This document shows, piece by piece, positions 24,316-31,887 of a DNA stretch of 32,214 nucleotides (position 1 is the stretch's first letter; each line of letters opens with the position of its first letter). The stretch comes from Phycisphaerales bacterium (lineage in GTDB: Bacteria > Planctomycetota > Phycisphaerae > Phycisphaerales > SM1A02). The notes under the pieces are model-generated. The model saw only the letters and a program-made list of their open reading frames with translations, was not told the DNA's origin and did not search any database. The translations under genes were made by a program, and so were the position numbers. The stretch covers positions 1 through 32,214 of the forward strand of contig JAGQOG010000461.1 in assembly GCA_020427695.1 (NCBI GenBank), given 5' to 3'.

Positions 24316-25873
24316 TCTCGAGGATCTCGAAGTCGTACAGCCCCGAGAGCTCCGTTGCGGATCGTGCCGCCAGGCCCGTGAAGCGCTCGAGCAGCGCCGC
24401 CGGATCCTTGGTCGCCAGCTCGCCCAGGCGTCGGAACTTGGTGTCGAGGATGTCGCGGACATCGGCCGTGGTGTTCCGCGCATGCCCGGCGGGATACATC
24501 ACGAGGCCGCTGTCGAAGGTCGCGCCGTCGGCCATCGCGATCACGAGCGACGTCGGGATGCCGTCGGGGTAGCGCCGATCGTACTCCGGCCCGCCGTGCT
24601 CGAAGGAGACCTTCTCCATCAGGGCACGGGTCTCGGTGTTGACGATCGCGGCGGCGCTGTAGTCGTGCGGCACGAGCATGAGCGCCTTCCACCAGCCGTC
24701 GTTGCCGTCGGCCACCCGCGGCGAGCCCGACGCCCGGGTCGCGTCGATCGCCTTCCGCAGGAGCGTGCTCACGATGTACACCATCGAGTGGTCGGCGCTC
24801 TGCCGCGTCTTCGGGTCGCGCTTGGCCGGGTCGCCGATGATGCCGAACGCCGGCTCGTACGCCACGATCGTGATCGACTTGATGTCCTGCGGGCGCTCGA
24901 GCACCTCCGGATGGCGCTCGAGCAGGTCGAGGAGCCCCTGGAGGGCGCCGGCGGACTGGTGCTCGTAGAGGCCGAGCTTGAAGTGCATGCCCATGACCGC
25001 GAAGTCGTCGCCGCTGTGGCTCAGGACGAGGTCGAACGGACTGTCGCCGGAGGTCTTGATGAACTGCCGGAACATCGACTCGGGATTGCGGAAGATGTCC
25101 TTCGGCCCGATGAAGCCGTTCATCGACCGCTGCATGCAGAGAATGGCGGCCTCGGTCGAGATCGCGGCCGATGCGCCCTTGCTGTCGGAGAGCTGTTTTC
25201 CGGCCCTGATCGCCCGCCACGGAATGTGATGGGCCACGAACATCCCGATCGCCGACTCGATCTGTTCCGGCGTGGCACCGAGCATGGCGCCATAGGTCGC
25301 CGCCGAGGCGATCGCACCGTGGACCACATGGTCGATCTTGTACGTCTTGAGGCTGAACACCTCGGCGAGGCGTCCCCGGATCTCGTCCAGGCACACCATG
25401 CCCCGGAGCGCCGCCGCCCCGTCGCGACCGGCAAGCTGCGCGGCGGCCACCGCCACGGGATAGAAGTCGTTGTGCCCGAACTCGCCCGCGGTGTGGCCGA
25501 GCGCGGGGTTGTAGCCGAAGTTCGTGCCGTTGCTGTCCCACTCCCGCACCGCCGCGGAGTTGGCGACGATCGCCTTTTCGGGATGGACCTTCGTTCGGGA
25601 GCCGAAGAACGCCACGCCGCCCGCGTCGGGATAGCGCAACGCCTCGGCGCGGAGCAGCGTGGGGGCGTTCGTTCCCAGGGCGATCGCACTCAGCCCGCAC
25701 AGGACGCTGTCGATGTGAAACAGCTCGGTGCGCTCGAGGACCGCGTCGGCGGGGTGTCCGATCCGTCCCGACATGAAGTCGACGGCGAAGCGGCCGATCC
25801 CGAGCGCCTGGTTGCTGTTGCGGGGAAGGGAGACGGTGGTTCCGGAGGCCGTGGTGGCAGGGGCGGGGGACAT
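24290..25873 (-). CDS. MmgE/PrpD family protein (2-methylcitrate dehydratase-like)
   Basis: Protein of 527 residues in the MmgE/PrpD superfamily, which includes 2-methylcitrate dehydratase of propionate breakdown and cis-aconitate decarboxylase. Marks: RFAVDFMSGRIG near 28-39, VREWDSNGTNFGY near 108-120, GHTAGEFGHNDFYPVAVAAAQ, HHIPWRAIRAGKQLSDSKGASAA, and SADHSMVYIVSTLLRKAI near 365-382. The substrate cannot be read from sequence, and no prpB or prpC lies nearby. I choose ATG 25873 (MSPAPATTASG) because TATGAT stands seven bases upstream in the leaderless pattern; the two upstream ATGs at 25885 and 25882 overlap that hexamer. Convergent 26-bp overlap with the small membrane protein gene. Confidence 0.9.
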   Translation of the reverse strand: MSPAPATTASGTTVSLPRNSNQALGIGRFAVDFMSGRIGHPADAVLERTELFHIDSVLCGLSAIALGTNAPTLLRAEALRYPDAGGVAFFGSRTKVHPEKAIVANSAAVREWDSNGTNFGYNPALGHTAGEFGHNDFYPVAVAAAQLAGRDGAAALRGMVCLDEIRGRLAEVFSLKTYKIDHVVHGAIASAATYGAMLGATPEQIESAIGMFVAHHIPWRAIRAGKQLSDSKGASAAISTEAAILCMQRSMNGFIGPKDIFRNPESMFRQFIKTSGDSPFDLVLSHSGDDFAVMGMHFKLGLYEHQSAGALQGLLDLLERHPEVLERPQDIKSITIVAYEPAFGIIGDPAKRDPKTRQSADHSMVYIVSTLLRKAIDATRASGSPRVADGNDGWWKALMLVPHDYSAAAIVNTETRALMEKVSFEHGGPEYDRRYPDGIPTSLVIAMADGATFDSGLVMYPAGHARNTTADVRDILDTKFRRLGELATKDPAALLERFTGLAARSATELSGLYDFEILEIKDRGRFE

Positions 25874-25880
25874 GGGGCAC

Positions 25881-25886
25881 ATCATA
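25881..25886 (-). promoter_or_regulatory. -10 hexamer TATGAT of the MmgE/PrpD gene
   Basis: Minus-strand TATGAT, seven bases before the ATG at 25873. It decides the start choice if the mRNA is leaderless. Confidence 0.45.
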
Positions 25887-25944
25887 CGGGAGGGGTGGCC
25901 ACCCGCCGGTGGAACGGGTCGACGCAGGGGTCGGCTGGCGACAG

Positions 25945-25950
25945 TAGACT
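25945..25950 (+). promoter_or_regulatory. -10 hexamer TAGACT of the histone-tail gene
   Basis: TAGACT, six bases before the ATG at 25957, no Shine-Dalgarno. It lies 59 bp from the divergent TATGAT. Confidence 0.45.
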
Positions 25951-25956
25951 TCGCGC

Positions 25957-26598
25957 ATGGCGAAGCGAACCACAACCACGAGCGGTCGAAAGGCCGGAGC
26001 AACGAAGAAGAAGACCGCCACGAGGAAGCCGGCTACTAAGGCGGCCAAGAAGGTCCGGAAGAAGGTGACCACGCGTGCCACCGGCAGTCGGACGGCGGCG
26101 AAGTCGAAGAACGCGACCAAGAGGAAGACCGCCAAGAAGGTCGCGAAGAAGGTCGCGAAGAAGGCCGGCACCAAGCGCAAGCCCGCCCGCACGAAGAGCT
26201 CCGACCCGACGAAGGGCCTGGTGGCGGCTCGACCCGTCACGACCGGGCGCGGCGCGGGGCCGCGGGCGAGCGGAGAGGACGTCGTCCTCCTCTGCAACAC
26301 CGGACGCGCCCACGAGGTGACGTCAAAGTGGCTGCATCCCCGCGTCGAATCGATCGAGGCGGACGGACAGCTTTGGAAGGGTGTGCGCGGCGTCGAGGCG
26401 AAGTCGGCGTGGTGGTACGCCAATCACGAGGTCCACGGCTTCTCCGCCGAGGGTCCGTACGTGGGGGCGACCGGCTTCGCCGTGCGCTTCCGACTGGCCG
26501 TCACGCCGAAGGGCGGCGAACGGATGGAGATGACCGAAGTCGGGGTCTACACCGTGCGCGACGGGAAGATCGTCCGCGAGGAGTTCATGTACGGCTGA
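25957..26598 (+). CDS. histone H1-like basic tail fused to a SnoaL-like (NTF2 fold) domain
   Basis: Protein of 213 residues. Residues 1 to about 85 are almost entirely Lys, Ala, Thr and Arg, with AKK(V/A) repeats (KKVAKKVAKKAG) and TKRK motifs, like the C-terminal tails of bacterial histone H1-like proteins that bind DNA without sequence choice. From about 107 the protein turns into a compact domain with LLCNTGRAHEVTSKWLHPRVESI, WKGVRGVEAKSAWWYANHEVHG, FAVRFRLAVTP and VYTVRDGKIVREEFMYG, the profile of SnoaL-like/nuclear-transport-factor-2-like proteins. The joined protein probably places an NTF2-type domain on DNA or RNA; this is inference. Start at ATG 25957 fits the TAGACT hexamer. Its last 14 bases overlap the convergent gene at 26585. 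Confidence 0.85.
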   Translation: MAKRTTTTSGRKAGATKKKTATRKPATKAAKKVRKKVTTRATGSRTAAKSKNATKRKTAKKVAKKVAKKAGTKRKPARTKSSDPTKGLVAARPVTTGRGAGPRASGEDVVLLCNTGRAHEVTSKWLHPRVESIEADGQLWKGVRGVEAKSAWWYANHEVHGFSAEGPYVGATGFAVRFRLAVTPKGGERMEMTEVGVYTVRDGKIVREEFMYG

Positions 26599-27229
26599 CC
26601 GGATGCTCGCGCACCCGCTTCGGATGGATCAGGTGGCGGAGGCGCATCACGCCGCCCTCGTCCAAGCGGTGCGTGGCCTCCAACTCCACCACCAGCATCC
26701 GCTGGACATCGACGGTGAGCTCGAAGACCGCGTCGCCCGACTCGAGACGAAGGCGCGCGAGGAGCACGCCGTCCTGCGCCGCCTGCTCGATCGATGCGAC
26801 CATGAACGTTCCGCACGCGGGCGCGTGGAGCGCGGCCAGCGGATCCGAGGCGCAACGCAGCGCGAGGTGCGGTGCCGTCCACAGCGTGCGTTCGAGCCTG
26901 GCACCCTTGGCCGGACACGGCAGTCGCACGAGCCCGAGGAGCTGCGATCCGGGCGTGACCACCTCGACGCGATCGCCGTCGAAGCTGCACAGCATCTTCG
27001 ACTGGTAGCGCGTCGATCCCTCGGCCAGCTCGACGATCTCCTCGACCTCGACCTCGTCCTCGTAGCGATCGATGGCGCGGTAGCGCGACACCAATCGCTC
27101 CCAAAAGGACTCCGCATCGGGCAGAACGCACTCGGCGCCGGCCGGCTGGGCCGAACCGCACGGCGGCGCGCTCCAGTGTGTCGCGAGCGCGGCCACCAGC
27201 ACCCCAACGCCCCACGTTCGACCCGCCAT
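26585..27229 (-). CDS. secreted protein of unknown function, LolA-like outline
   Basis: Protein of 214 residues. The signal peptide is MAGRTWGVGVLVAALATHWSAPPCGSAQ; its Cys24 might make it a lipoprotein, but the lipobox is poor. The mature part begins with an amphipathic helix (ESFWERLVSRYRAIDRYEDEVEV) and then alternating strands (SKMLCSFDGDRVEVVTPG, LARLRLESGDAVFELTVDVQRMLVVELEAT). This order recalls LolA/LppX-type lipid-binding proteins, but I cannot confirm it. Four cysteines outside the signal may pair. GGAG eight bases upstream supports ATG 27229. The CPBP protease gene ends 230 bp upstream on the same strand; the gap shows no clear terminator. Confidence 0.7.
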   Translation of the reverse strand: MAGRTWGVGVLVAALATHWSAPPCGSAQPAGAECVLPDAESFWERLVSRYRAIDRYEDEVEVEEIVELAEGSTRYQSKMLCSFDGDRVEVVTPGSQLLGLVRLPCPAKGARLERTLWTAPHLALRCASDPLAALHAPACGTFMVASIEQAAQDGVLLARLRLESGDAVFELTVDVQRMLVVELEATHRLDEGGVMRLRHLIHPKRVREHPVSRT

Positions 27230-27459
27230 GTTGATGCTCCGCTTCTCTGGTGGCCGCCGGATGGCGTGCGCCGCGTCCACCTCGAGCCGGATCTCGGACC
27301 CGCGCTACCCAAGATGCCACCGGGAACCTGATTGGGCAGGAAACAGGCGCTTTTGCGGGCAGATTTCCCTCCGACGAGGAGGAATCTTGCCGCGCGTGCG
27401 CTAACACGCCATCAACACGAGACTTGCGCGGATCGATCCGCAGTCCGCCTGGTGTCCGA

Positions 27460-28929
27460 TCAGCCCCCGAAGGCCACCAGCAGGGTGGTCATCACCAGCC
27501 CGTTGTTCAACGCGTGCGCCACCATGCTCGGGATCAGCGAGTCGCGCCACTCTCGGGTCAGGGCGAAGCCAACGGCCAGGGCGCCCAGCACCGGAACGGC
27601 AACGAGTCCCTGCGGATGCACCACCGCGAAGACGAAGGCCACGAGGAGCGCACTCAGCGCCACGCTGACGGCGACCCCAAGCCACGCCGTGCCCGCGCGA
27701 AGATTCCGGTAGAGCACGCCTCGGAACATCGTCTCTTCCACGATGGGTGCTGCGACGCTGGCAACAAGCAGGAGCATGACCGCGTCGAAGGCGCTGCCAC
27801 CGGCCAGCCCGAGGATGGGATGCGCCGCGCCGCCACCGCCGCCGAAGTCGTCGGGACCGCCGCCGAAGAGGCCTCCGTCCCCCTTGGTCAAGGCCACCAG
27901 GATCAGCATGATGCCGATCCCCACCGCGACCAGCGGCAAGGTCATCGCGTACGCCGCCACCCCCCATCCGATTTCGGCCAGCACACCGCGGCCGGCGTGC
28001 AGACCGATGTCGGCGCGAACCTCTTCCCACGATCGGCCGCGGACGACCGGCCAGGCCAAGGCGATCGTGCTTACGGCAAAGGTGGCCAGTGTTCCCGCCA
28101 GCAGATGCAGCCCGGCGAAGACCTGTGGCAGCAGGATGGCGCCCGCGAAAAAGAGGACGAACCAGATCGCGAACGTCTCCGCGTAGATGCCTGCGGGACC
28201 GCTCGCCGGTCGGAGCCCGAAACGCACGAAGCCCAAGGTGGCGAACACGATCAGGATGATCAACCCGCCCAGTCCGACGACGCCGGCGACGACGGCACCG
28301 CCAAGCAGCCCGATGAACGCCCAGAAGAGCCTGGTCGCGGAGGTCAGCACGCTGGCTCGTTCCGGCGCATCGGGATCGGCTGGAGGCGCCAGGGCCAACT
28401 GGCCGAACCACCCCAGCGATTCGACGAGCCGTGCCGACTCGGCGCCGGTGAGCACGGGTGATGACGCCGGTTCCAGCTGGTTCTGGAACAGGGCGCGGAG
28501 CATGCGCTCGCTGTCCTGCTGAGACTCGCTCGGGTCGACATCCTGCTCCGCCATCCGAGCGTCCAAGCGATCGAGGCGCCGAAGGCCCTCCTCGGGGCCC
28601 GCGAGCTCCGCGGCCACCACGGCGAAGCGCAGACGCTGGCCCACCGTTCCCGAGTCGAGCGGCTCGAGTTGGGCCAACAGGGCCGGCCCGCCAGCGGCCG
28701 TCTGCGCTGCGGCCGCGACGGAGTACTTCGCCTGGAGCTCGAGCACCCGGTACCCCAGCGGATCGTCCGCGGCGGGTTGCGTGGCGTCCTTCCGCTCCGA
28801 CTGGCCCACGGCCACCACCGCGGTGACGGTCACGATCACGACCCACGCCAGCACCGCAGGCCAGGTCGAGGCGCGTCCGGAGGCGAGGGGCTCGCTCGGG
28901 GCCGGGTCGGGTGGGGACAGGCTGGTCAT
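27460..28929 (-). CDS. CPBP family intramembrane glutamic endopeptidase
   Basis: Protein of 489 residues. A first membrane segment (WPAVLAWVVIVTVTAVVAVGQS) is followed by a ~120-residue soluble segment, then six or more membrane segments. The CPBP/Abi (Rce1-like) motifs are complete: motif 1 APIVEETMFRGVLYRNL near 393-409 with the paired glutamates and Arg, motif 2 FAVVHPQG near 437 and motif 3 MVAHALNNGLV near 471. Family members cleave or process membrane substrates, including prenylated proteins and bacteriocin-related peptides; the substrate here is unknown. The C-terminal protease domain is normal; the long N-terminal extension is additional. AGGAG nine bases before the ATG at 28929 marks the start, with TAGCAT further upstream. 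Confidence 0.9.
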   Translation of the reverse strand: MTSLSPPDPAPSEPLASGRASTWPAVLAWVVIVTVTAVVAVGQSERKDATQPAADDPLGYRVLELQAKYSVAAAAQTAAGGPALLAQLEPLDSGTVGQRLRFAVVAAELAGPEEGLRRLDRLDARMAEQDVDPSESQQDSERMLRALFQNQLEPASSPVLTGAESARLVESLGWFGQLALAPPADPDAPERASVLTSATRLFWAFIGLLGGAVVAGVVGLGGLIILIVFATLGFVRFGLRPASGPAGIYAETFAIWFVLFFAGAILLPQVFAGLHLLAGTLATFAVSTIALAWPVVRGRSWEEVRADIGLHAGRGVLAEIGWGVAAYAMTLPLVAVGIGIMLILVALTKGDGGLFGGGPDDFGGGGGAAHPILGLAGGSAFDAVMLLLVASVAAPIVEETMFRGVLYRNLRAGTAWLGVAVSVALSALLVAFVFAVVHPQGLVAVPVLGALAVGFALTREWRDSLIPSMVAHALNNGLVMTTLLVAFGG

Positions 28930-28972
28930 CGAGGTCGTCTCCTACGGGGACGCGAGGGTCGCGAGTGGGGGC

Positions 28973-28978
28973 ATGCTA
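28973..28978 (-). promoter_or_regulatory. -10-like TAGCAT of the CPBP gene
   Basis: Minus-strand TAGCAT, 43 bases before the ATG, leaves a leader of about 36 nt that contains AGGAG (28943-28939). This gene is therefore of the leadered type. Confidence 0.35.
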
Positions 28979-29100
28979 CGGTTTGGGAGCGGGCCTGGAT
29001 AAACCCTGGGATGAGCCCCCGGGACGAGCCCCGGGGACGAGCCGGTCCGGGCTTCGACCTCGGGTATCGGATGGCAGTCGCCGCGGAGGCGTCCGCAGCC

Positions 29101-29128
29101 TTGACAGGCCCCCTCCCCCAGCTATCCT
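29101..29128 (+). promoter_or_regulatory. sigma70-type promoter of the rplM-rpsI operon
   Basis: Consensus TTGACA at 29101-29106, a 16-base spacer, TATCCT at 29123-29128. It is the best sigma70-like promoter in the window and points at the ribosomal protein genes, with a predicted start near 29135 and a ~230-nt leader. Confidence 0.7.
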
Positions 29129-29134
29129 GTGCGA

Positions 29135-29367
29135 TTCGTTTGTGACGCCCGCGGTCCGCGCCGCGGGCGCTCGTTGTTGTCCCGCCGTTCGAACCCGTAC
29201 CGATCATCGACCGGACCCCATCTTCGTCCGACGAAATCCGTCGTTCGAATCGCACTGTCAAGTACGCCTGTGATGCCCGCGACGCGGGCCGTCGCACGAC
29301 CTGGTTCCACCGAACCGCTCCCGCGACGCCCCCCAGCCGGCACCGAGCGAGAAGAGGACGTCCTTTC
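29135..29367 (+). promoter_or_regulatory. structured 5' leader of rplM-rpsI
   Basis: About 230 nt without a gene. A perfect 9-bp hairpin comes first: CGCCCGCGG (29146-29154), loop TCCGCG, CCGCGGGCG (29161-29169), followed by a T/G-rich stretch. A second, shorter GCCCGC-gac-GCGGGC hairpin is near 29278. The sequence TGTGA(C/T)GCCCGCG occurs in front of both, so part of the leader looks duplicated. Ribosomal protein operons are commonly autoregulated through such leaders; L13 or S9 binding here is only a hypothesis. GAGGA lies nine bases before the rplM ATG. Confidence 0.5.
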
Positions 29368-29805
29368 ATGCCGCGCCAGACCACCCTCATGAAGGCCCAA
29401 GAGGTGACGACCACTTGGCGTTCGATCGATGCCGAAGGCAAGGTGCTTGGACGCCTCGCCACCGAGATCGCGACTGTTCTGATGGGCAAGCACCGCCCCG
29501 ACTACACGCCGCATGTCCTTTCAGGCGAAGCGGTCGTGGTCACCAACGCCGAGAAGGTGGAGTTGACCGGTCGCAAGCTCGACCAGAAGGTCCGCAAGAC
29601 CTACAGCCGCTACCCGAGCGGCCTGAAGCAGGTGCCCTACCGGCGCGTGCTGGCCACCCATCCGGAACGGCTCATCGAAGACGCCGTGCGCCGCATGCTT
29701 CCGAAGGGTCCGCTCGGGCGACGCATGATCGGCAACCTCAAGGTCTACGCGGGTCCCACCCATCCGCACCAGGCCCAGCAGCCGACCGAGCTGAAGCTCT
29801 CCTAG
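29368..29805 (+). CDS. rplM: large ribosomal subunit protein uL13
   Basis: Protein of 145 residues, the usual length, which binds 23S rRNA early in assembly of the 50S subunit. Family marks: [18 protein letters not shown] near 15-32, [12 protein letters not shown] near 38-49, [22 protein letters not shown] near 53-74, [40 protein letters not shown] near 79-118 and [19 protein letters not shown] at the end. Start at ATG 29368 with GAGGA upstream; a shorter form from Met8 is possible. It is followed by rpsI after 61 bp, the conserved rplM-rpsI order of most bacteria. Confidence 0.98.
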   Translation: MPRQTTLMKAQEVTTTWRSIDAEGKVLGRLATEIATVLMGKHRPDYTPHVLSGEAVVVTNAEKVELTGRKLDQKVRKTYSRYPSGLKQVPYRRVLATHPERLIEDAVRRMLPKGPLGRRMIGNLKVYAGPTHPHQAQQPTELKLS

Positions 29806-29866
29806 GCCGAAACCCGTCCCGACACGACCATCGCTCCGATTCCCCTCGCCTCCTGCGATACCCGCC

Positions 29867-30316
29867 ATGACCCAGATCAACGCCGATACCAGTTCCGATC
29901 CCGTCGCCACGAACACTGGACCCGACGCCCACGGCTGGTGGTGGGGTACGGGCCGTCGGAAGACCGCAATCGCGCGGGTCCGACTGAAGCCGGGATCCGG
30001 CGAGTTCAAGGTCAACAACAAGAACCACGACGAGTTCTTCACCGAGGATCGCGATCGGAACGACCTCATGAGCGTGCTCGAGAAGACGAGCCTCAAGGGG
30101 AAGGTGGACGTGCAGGTGAGCTGCTTGGGCGGCGGATTCACCGGTCAGGCGGGCGCCGTGGTGCTCGGCCTGGGTCGAGCGATCAAGAAGTACGACAGCT
30201 CGCTCGAGTCGATCCTCCGCGAGAACGGCTTCCTCACCCGCGATGCCCGGAAGGTCGAGCGGAAGAAGTACGGCCAGGCGGGCGCTCGTCGCCGCTTCCA
30301 GTTCTCGAAGCGCTAG
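29867..30316 (+). CDS. rpsI: small ribosomal subunit protein uS9
   Basis: Protein of 149 residues. Its C-terminal tail reaches the tRNA in the P site; the canonical end FQFSKR is present. Marks: GTGRRKTAIARVRLKPGSGEFKVNN near 27-51, GGGFTGQAGAVVLGLGRA near 98-115 and LTRDARKVERKKYGQAGARRRFQFSKR at the end. Compared with the ~130-residue E. coli protein it has about 20 extra N-terminal residues, acidic and polar (MTQINADTSSDPVATNTGPD), then three tryptophans. The start at 29867 has no clear Shine-Dalgarno; the second gene of the operon may rely on coupling. A strong terminator follows. Confidence 0.98.
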   Translation: MTQINADTSSDPVATNTGPDAHGWWWGTGRRKTAIARVRLKPGSGEFKVNNKNHDEFFTEDRDRNDLMSVLEKTSLKGKVDVQVSCLGGGFTGQAGAVVLGLGRAIKKYDSSLESILRENGFLTRDARKVERKKYGQAGARRRFQFSKR

Positions 30317-30348
30317 GTCTCGGCTTCGCGCCAGATCGAACGTCATCC

Positions 30349-30379
30349 CGCGGCCGCCTGTGCGGCCGCGTTTCTTTTT
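30349..30379 (+). terminator. rho-independent terminator of rplM-rpsI
   Basis: Perfect 9-bp stem CGCGGCCGC (30349-30357) and GCGGCCGCG (30362-30370), loop CTGT, then TTTCTTTTT (30371-30379). It lies 32 bp after the rpsI stop codon. Confidence 0.92.
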
Positions 30380-30684
30380 GGCATCCATCCATGTGCCTGG
30401 CCGCCCTGATTCTCCTCGTGTCATCGGCGATCCTGGTGAGGTTTGCCCCCTTCGGCGGACCCGTCCGGACGCATCGGATGGGGTCGCCCGCATCGGAGCG
30501 ATCGGCCTGGACTCGCCCTGGTGGTCGGAGCGGTGCTTCCGGCCCTGCTCTGGCCGGCCATTGCGGCACTCCGACCCCGCCCGTCGGCGGCCCTCCCCCC
30601 CCGAGGGGGGACCTTCGGAGCCGCACTCGGGGACGGAGCCGGTGGAGATCCTGTCGCGGGTTCGTCGCGTGCCGCTGGAGTCGT
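30380..30684. other. gap between rpsI and dnaN, no gene seen
   Basis: About 300 bp between the rpsI terminator and the dnaN promoter. Open frames here lack start signals and coding bias. The one structured item is a GC hairpin, TCCCCCC (30594-30600) and GGGGGGA (30605-30611) with a four-base loop, without a T-run. Confidence 0.5.
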
Positions 30685-30690
30685 TACACT
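30685..30690 (+). promoter_or_regulatory. -10-like TACACT upstream of dnaN
   Basis: TACACT, 40 bases before the dnaN ATG; a start near 30697 gives a leader of ~33 nt with GAGGA at 30716-30720, ten bases before the ATG. The -35 region is poor. Confidence 0.35.
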
Positions 30691-30730
30691 CCACATCATC
30701 CTGTAGTCGCCTGTCGAGGATCCACCACCC

Positions 30731-31846
30731 ATGAAGGTCGTCTGCGATCGCGCCGCCGTTCTCGACGCCTTGGGCATGGCCAGCAGCGTCGTCTCCGGCC
30801 GCACCCCGTCTCCCATCCTGCATTGCGTCAAGCTCGTTGCGAGCGACGGGCGATTGAGCATCGCCGCCACCGACTCGGAGATCGCCGTCCGGATCGGCGT
30901 GGCCCAAGTCGACGTGCAGGATGACGGCGACGCCCTCGTCCCGGCAGACAAGCTGGTCCAGATCGTGCGGGCCAGCGAGGACGCCACGCTGACGCTGCAC
31001 GCGCAAAAACAGGCGCTGCACATCAAGGGCGCCGACAGCCACTTCAAGGTGCTGGGCTTCGATCCCAAGGAATACCCGCCGATCAAGGACTTCCCCGAGA
31101 GCAAGGCGGACTGTATCGTGAACGCGGCGCAGTTCCGACGCTTGGTGACGCGATCGCTCTTCGCCACCGCGGTCGAGAACAGCCGCTACGCCATCAACGG
31201 CGTCCTCTTCGAACGTTCCGGGCGCAAGCTGCGCCTGGTTGCAACCGATGGGCGCCGTCTGGCGGTCGCGCGGGGCGAGTGCGATTCCGCCGCGGACGGC
31301 GATACCCGCTGCATCATCCCGACCAAGGCGCTCAACATCCTGAACCGCCTGATCGACGACCCCGATGCATCGGTCAAGGTCTCGGTCGACAGCCACCAGG
31401 TGCGCTTCCTGATCGGCGACGCCGACGATGCCGCCATGCTCACCAGCAACCTGGTCGAAGGCTCCTTCCCGCCCTTCGAGGATGTGATCCCGAAGGACCA
31501 GGACAAGCGGGTCACCATCGACGCCAGCGAACTCACCAGCGCCGTCCGACGTGCGGCCCTGCTCACGAACCAGGAGAGCAAGGGCGTGCGGCTGGCGTTC
31601 GGCGACCACCGACTGGTGCTCTCGAGCCGCGCCCCGGAGATGGGCGAGGCGGAGATCCAGGTGGAGATGCCGGAGTACCAGGGCGAGCCGATCGAGATCG
31701 GCTTCAATCCCTCGTTCATCGTCGATGCCCTCAAGGTGATCGACGGCGGCCCGGTCATGATCGAACTCAAGGCGCCCAACAAGCCGGGCGTTCTGAAGGT
31801 CGGTCAGGACTTCACGTACGTGGTGATGCCGGTGAGTTTGGCGTAG
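30731..31846 (+). CDS. dnaN: DNA polymerase III beta subunit (sliding clamp)
   Basis: Protein of 371 residues, the normal length, forming a ring that holds the replicative polymerase on DNA. The three clamp domains can be followed: N-terminal MKVVCDRAAVLDALGMASSVVSGRTPSPIL with LSIAATDSEIAVRI; middle domain with RRLVTRSLFATAVENSRYAINGVLFE and LRLVATDGRRLAVARGE; C-terminal domain with TSNLVEGSFPPFEDVIPKD, SNQESKGVRLAF-like sequence and the final YVVMPVSLA, the family's usual end (V-V-M-P-V/M). In many bacteria dnaN sits beside dnaA and recF; here rpsI is upstream and no gene follows within the window, so this is not a classical origin region as far as can be seen. Confidence 0.98.
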   Translation: MKVVCDRAAVLDALGMASSVVSGRTPSPILHCVKLVASDGRLSIAATDSEIAVRIGVAQVDVQDDGDALVPADKLVQIVRASEDATLTLHAQKQALHIKGADSHFKVLGFDPKEYPPIKDFPESKADCIVNAAQFRRLVTRSLFATAVENSRYAINGVLFERSGRKLRLVATDGRRLAVARGECDSAADGDTRCIIPTKALNILNRLIDDPDASVKVSVDSHQVRFLIGDADDAAMLTSNLVEGSFPPFEDVIPKDQDKRVTIDASELTSAVRRAALLTNQESKGVRLAFGDHRLVLSSRAPEMGEAEIQVEMPEYQGEPIEIGFNPSFIVDALKVIDGGPVMIELKAPNKPGVLKVGQDFTYVVMPVSLA

Positions 31847-31850
31847 CAAA

Positions 31851-31887
31851 GAGGCATCAAGGCATCGAGGCATCGAGGCATCAAGGC
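31851..31887. repeat. 8-bp tandem repeat (RAGGCATC)n after dnaN
   Basis: Four complete 8-bp units, GAGGCATC, AAGGCATC, GAGGCATC, GAGGCATC (31851-31882), then a partial AAGGC. It begins four bases after the dnaN stop codon. Units alternate only in the first base (G or A). No coding role is seen. Confidence 0.85.

Noticed and set aside
27360-27412. CCTCC/GGAGG inverted repeat after the CPBP gene as terminator
   Set aside because: The stem is only five base pairs with mismatched extensions, and no T-run follows on the minus strand.
30391-30730. Plus-strand frame MCLAALILLVSSAILV before dnaN as a small membrane protein
   Set aside because: The hydrophobic start is followed by arginine/proline-rich non-coding-like sequence; the frame runs through the dnaN promoter into dnaN in another phase.
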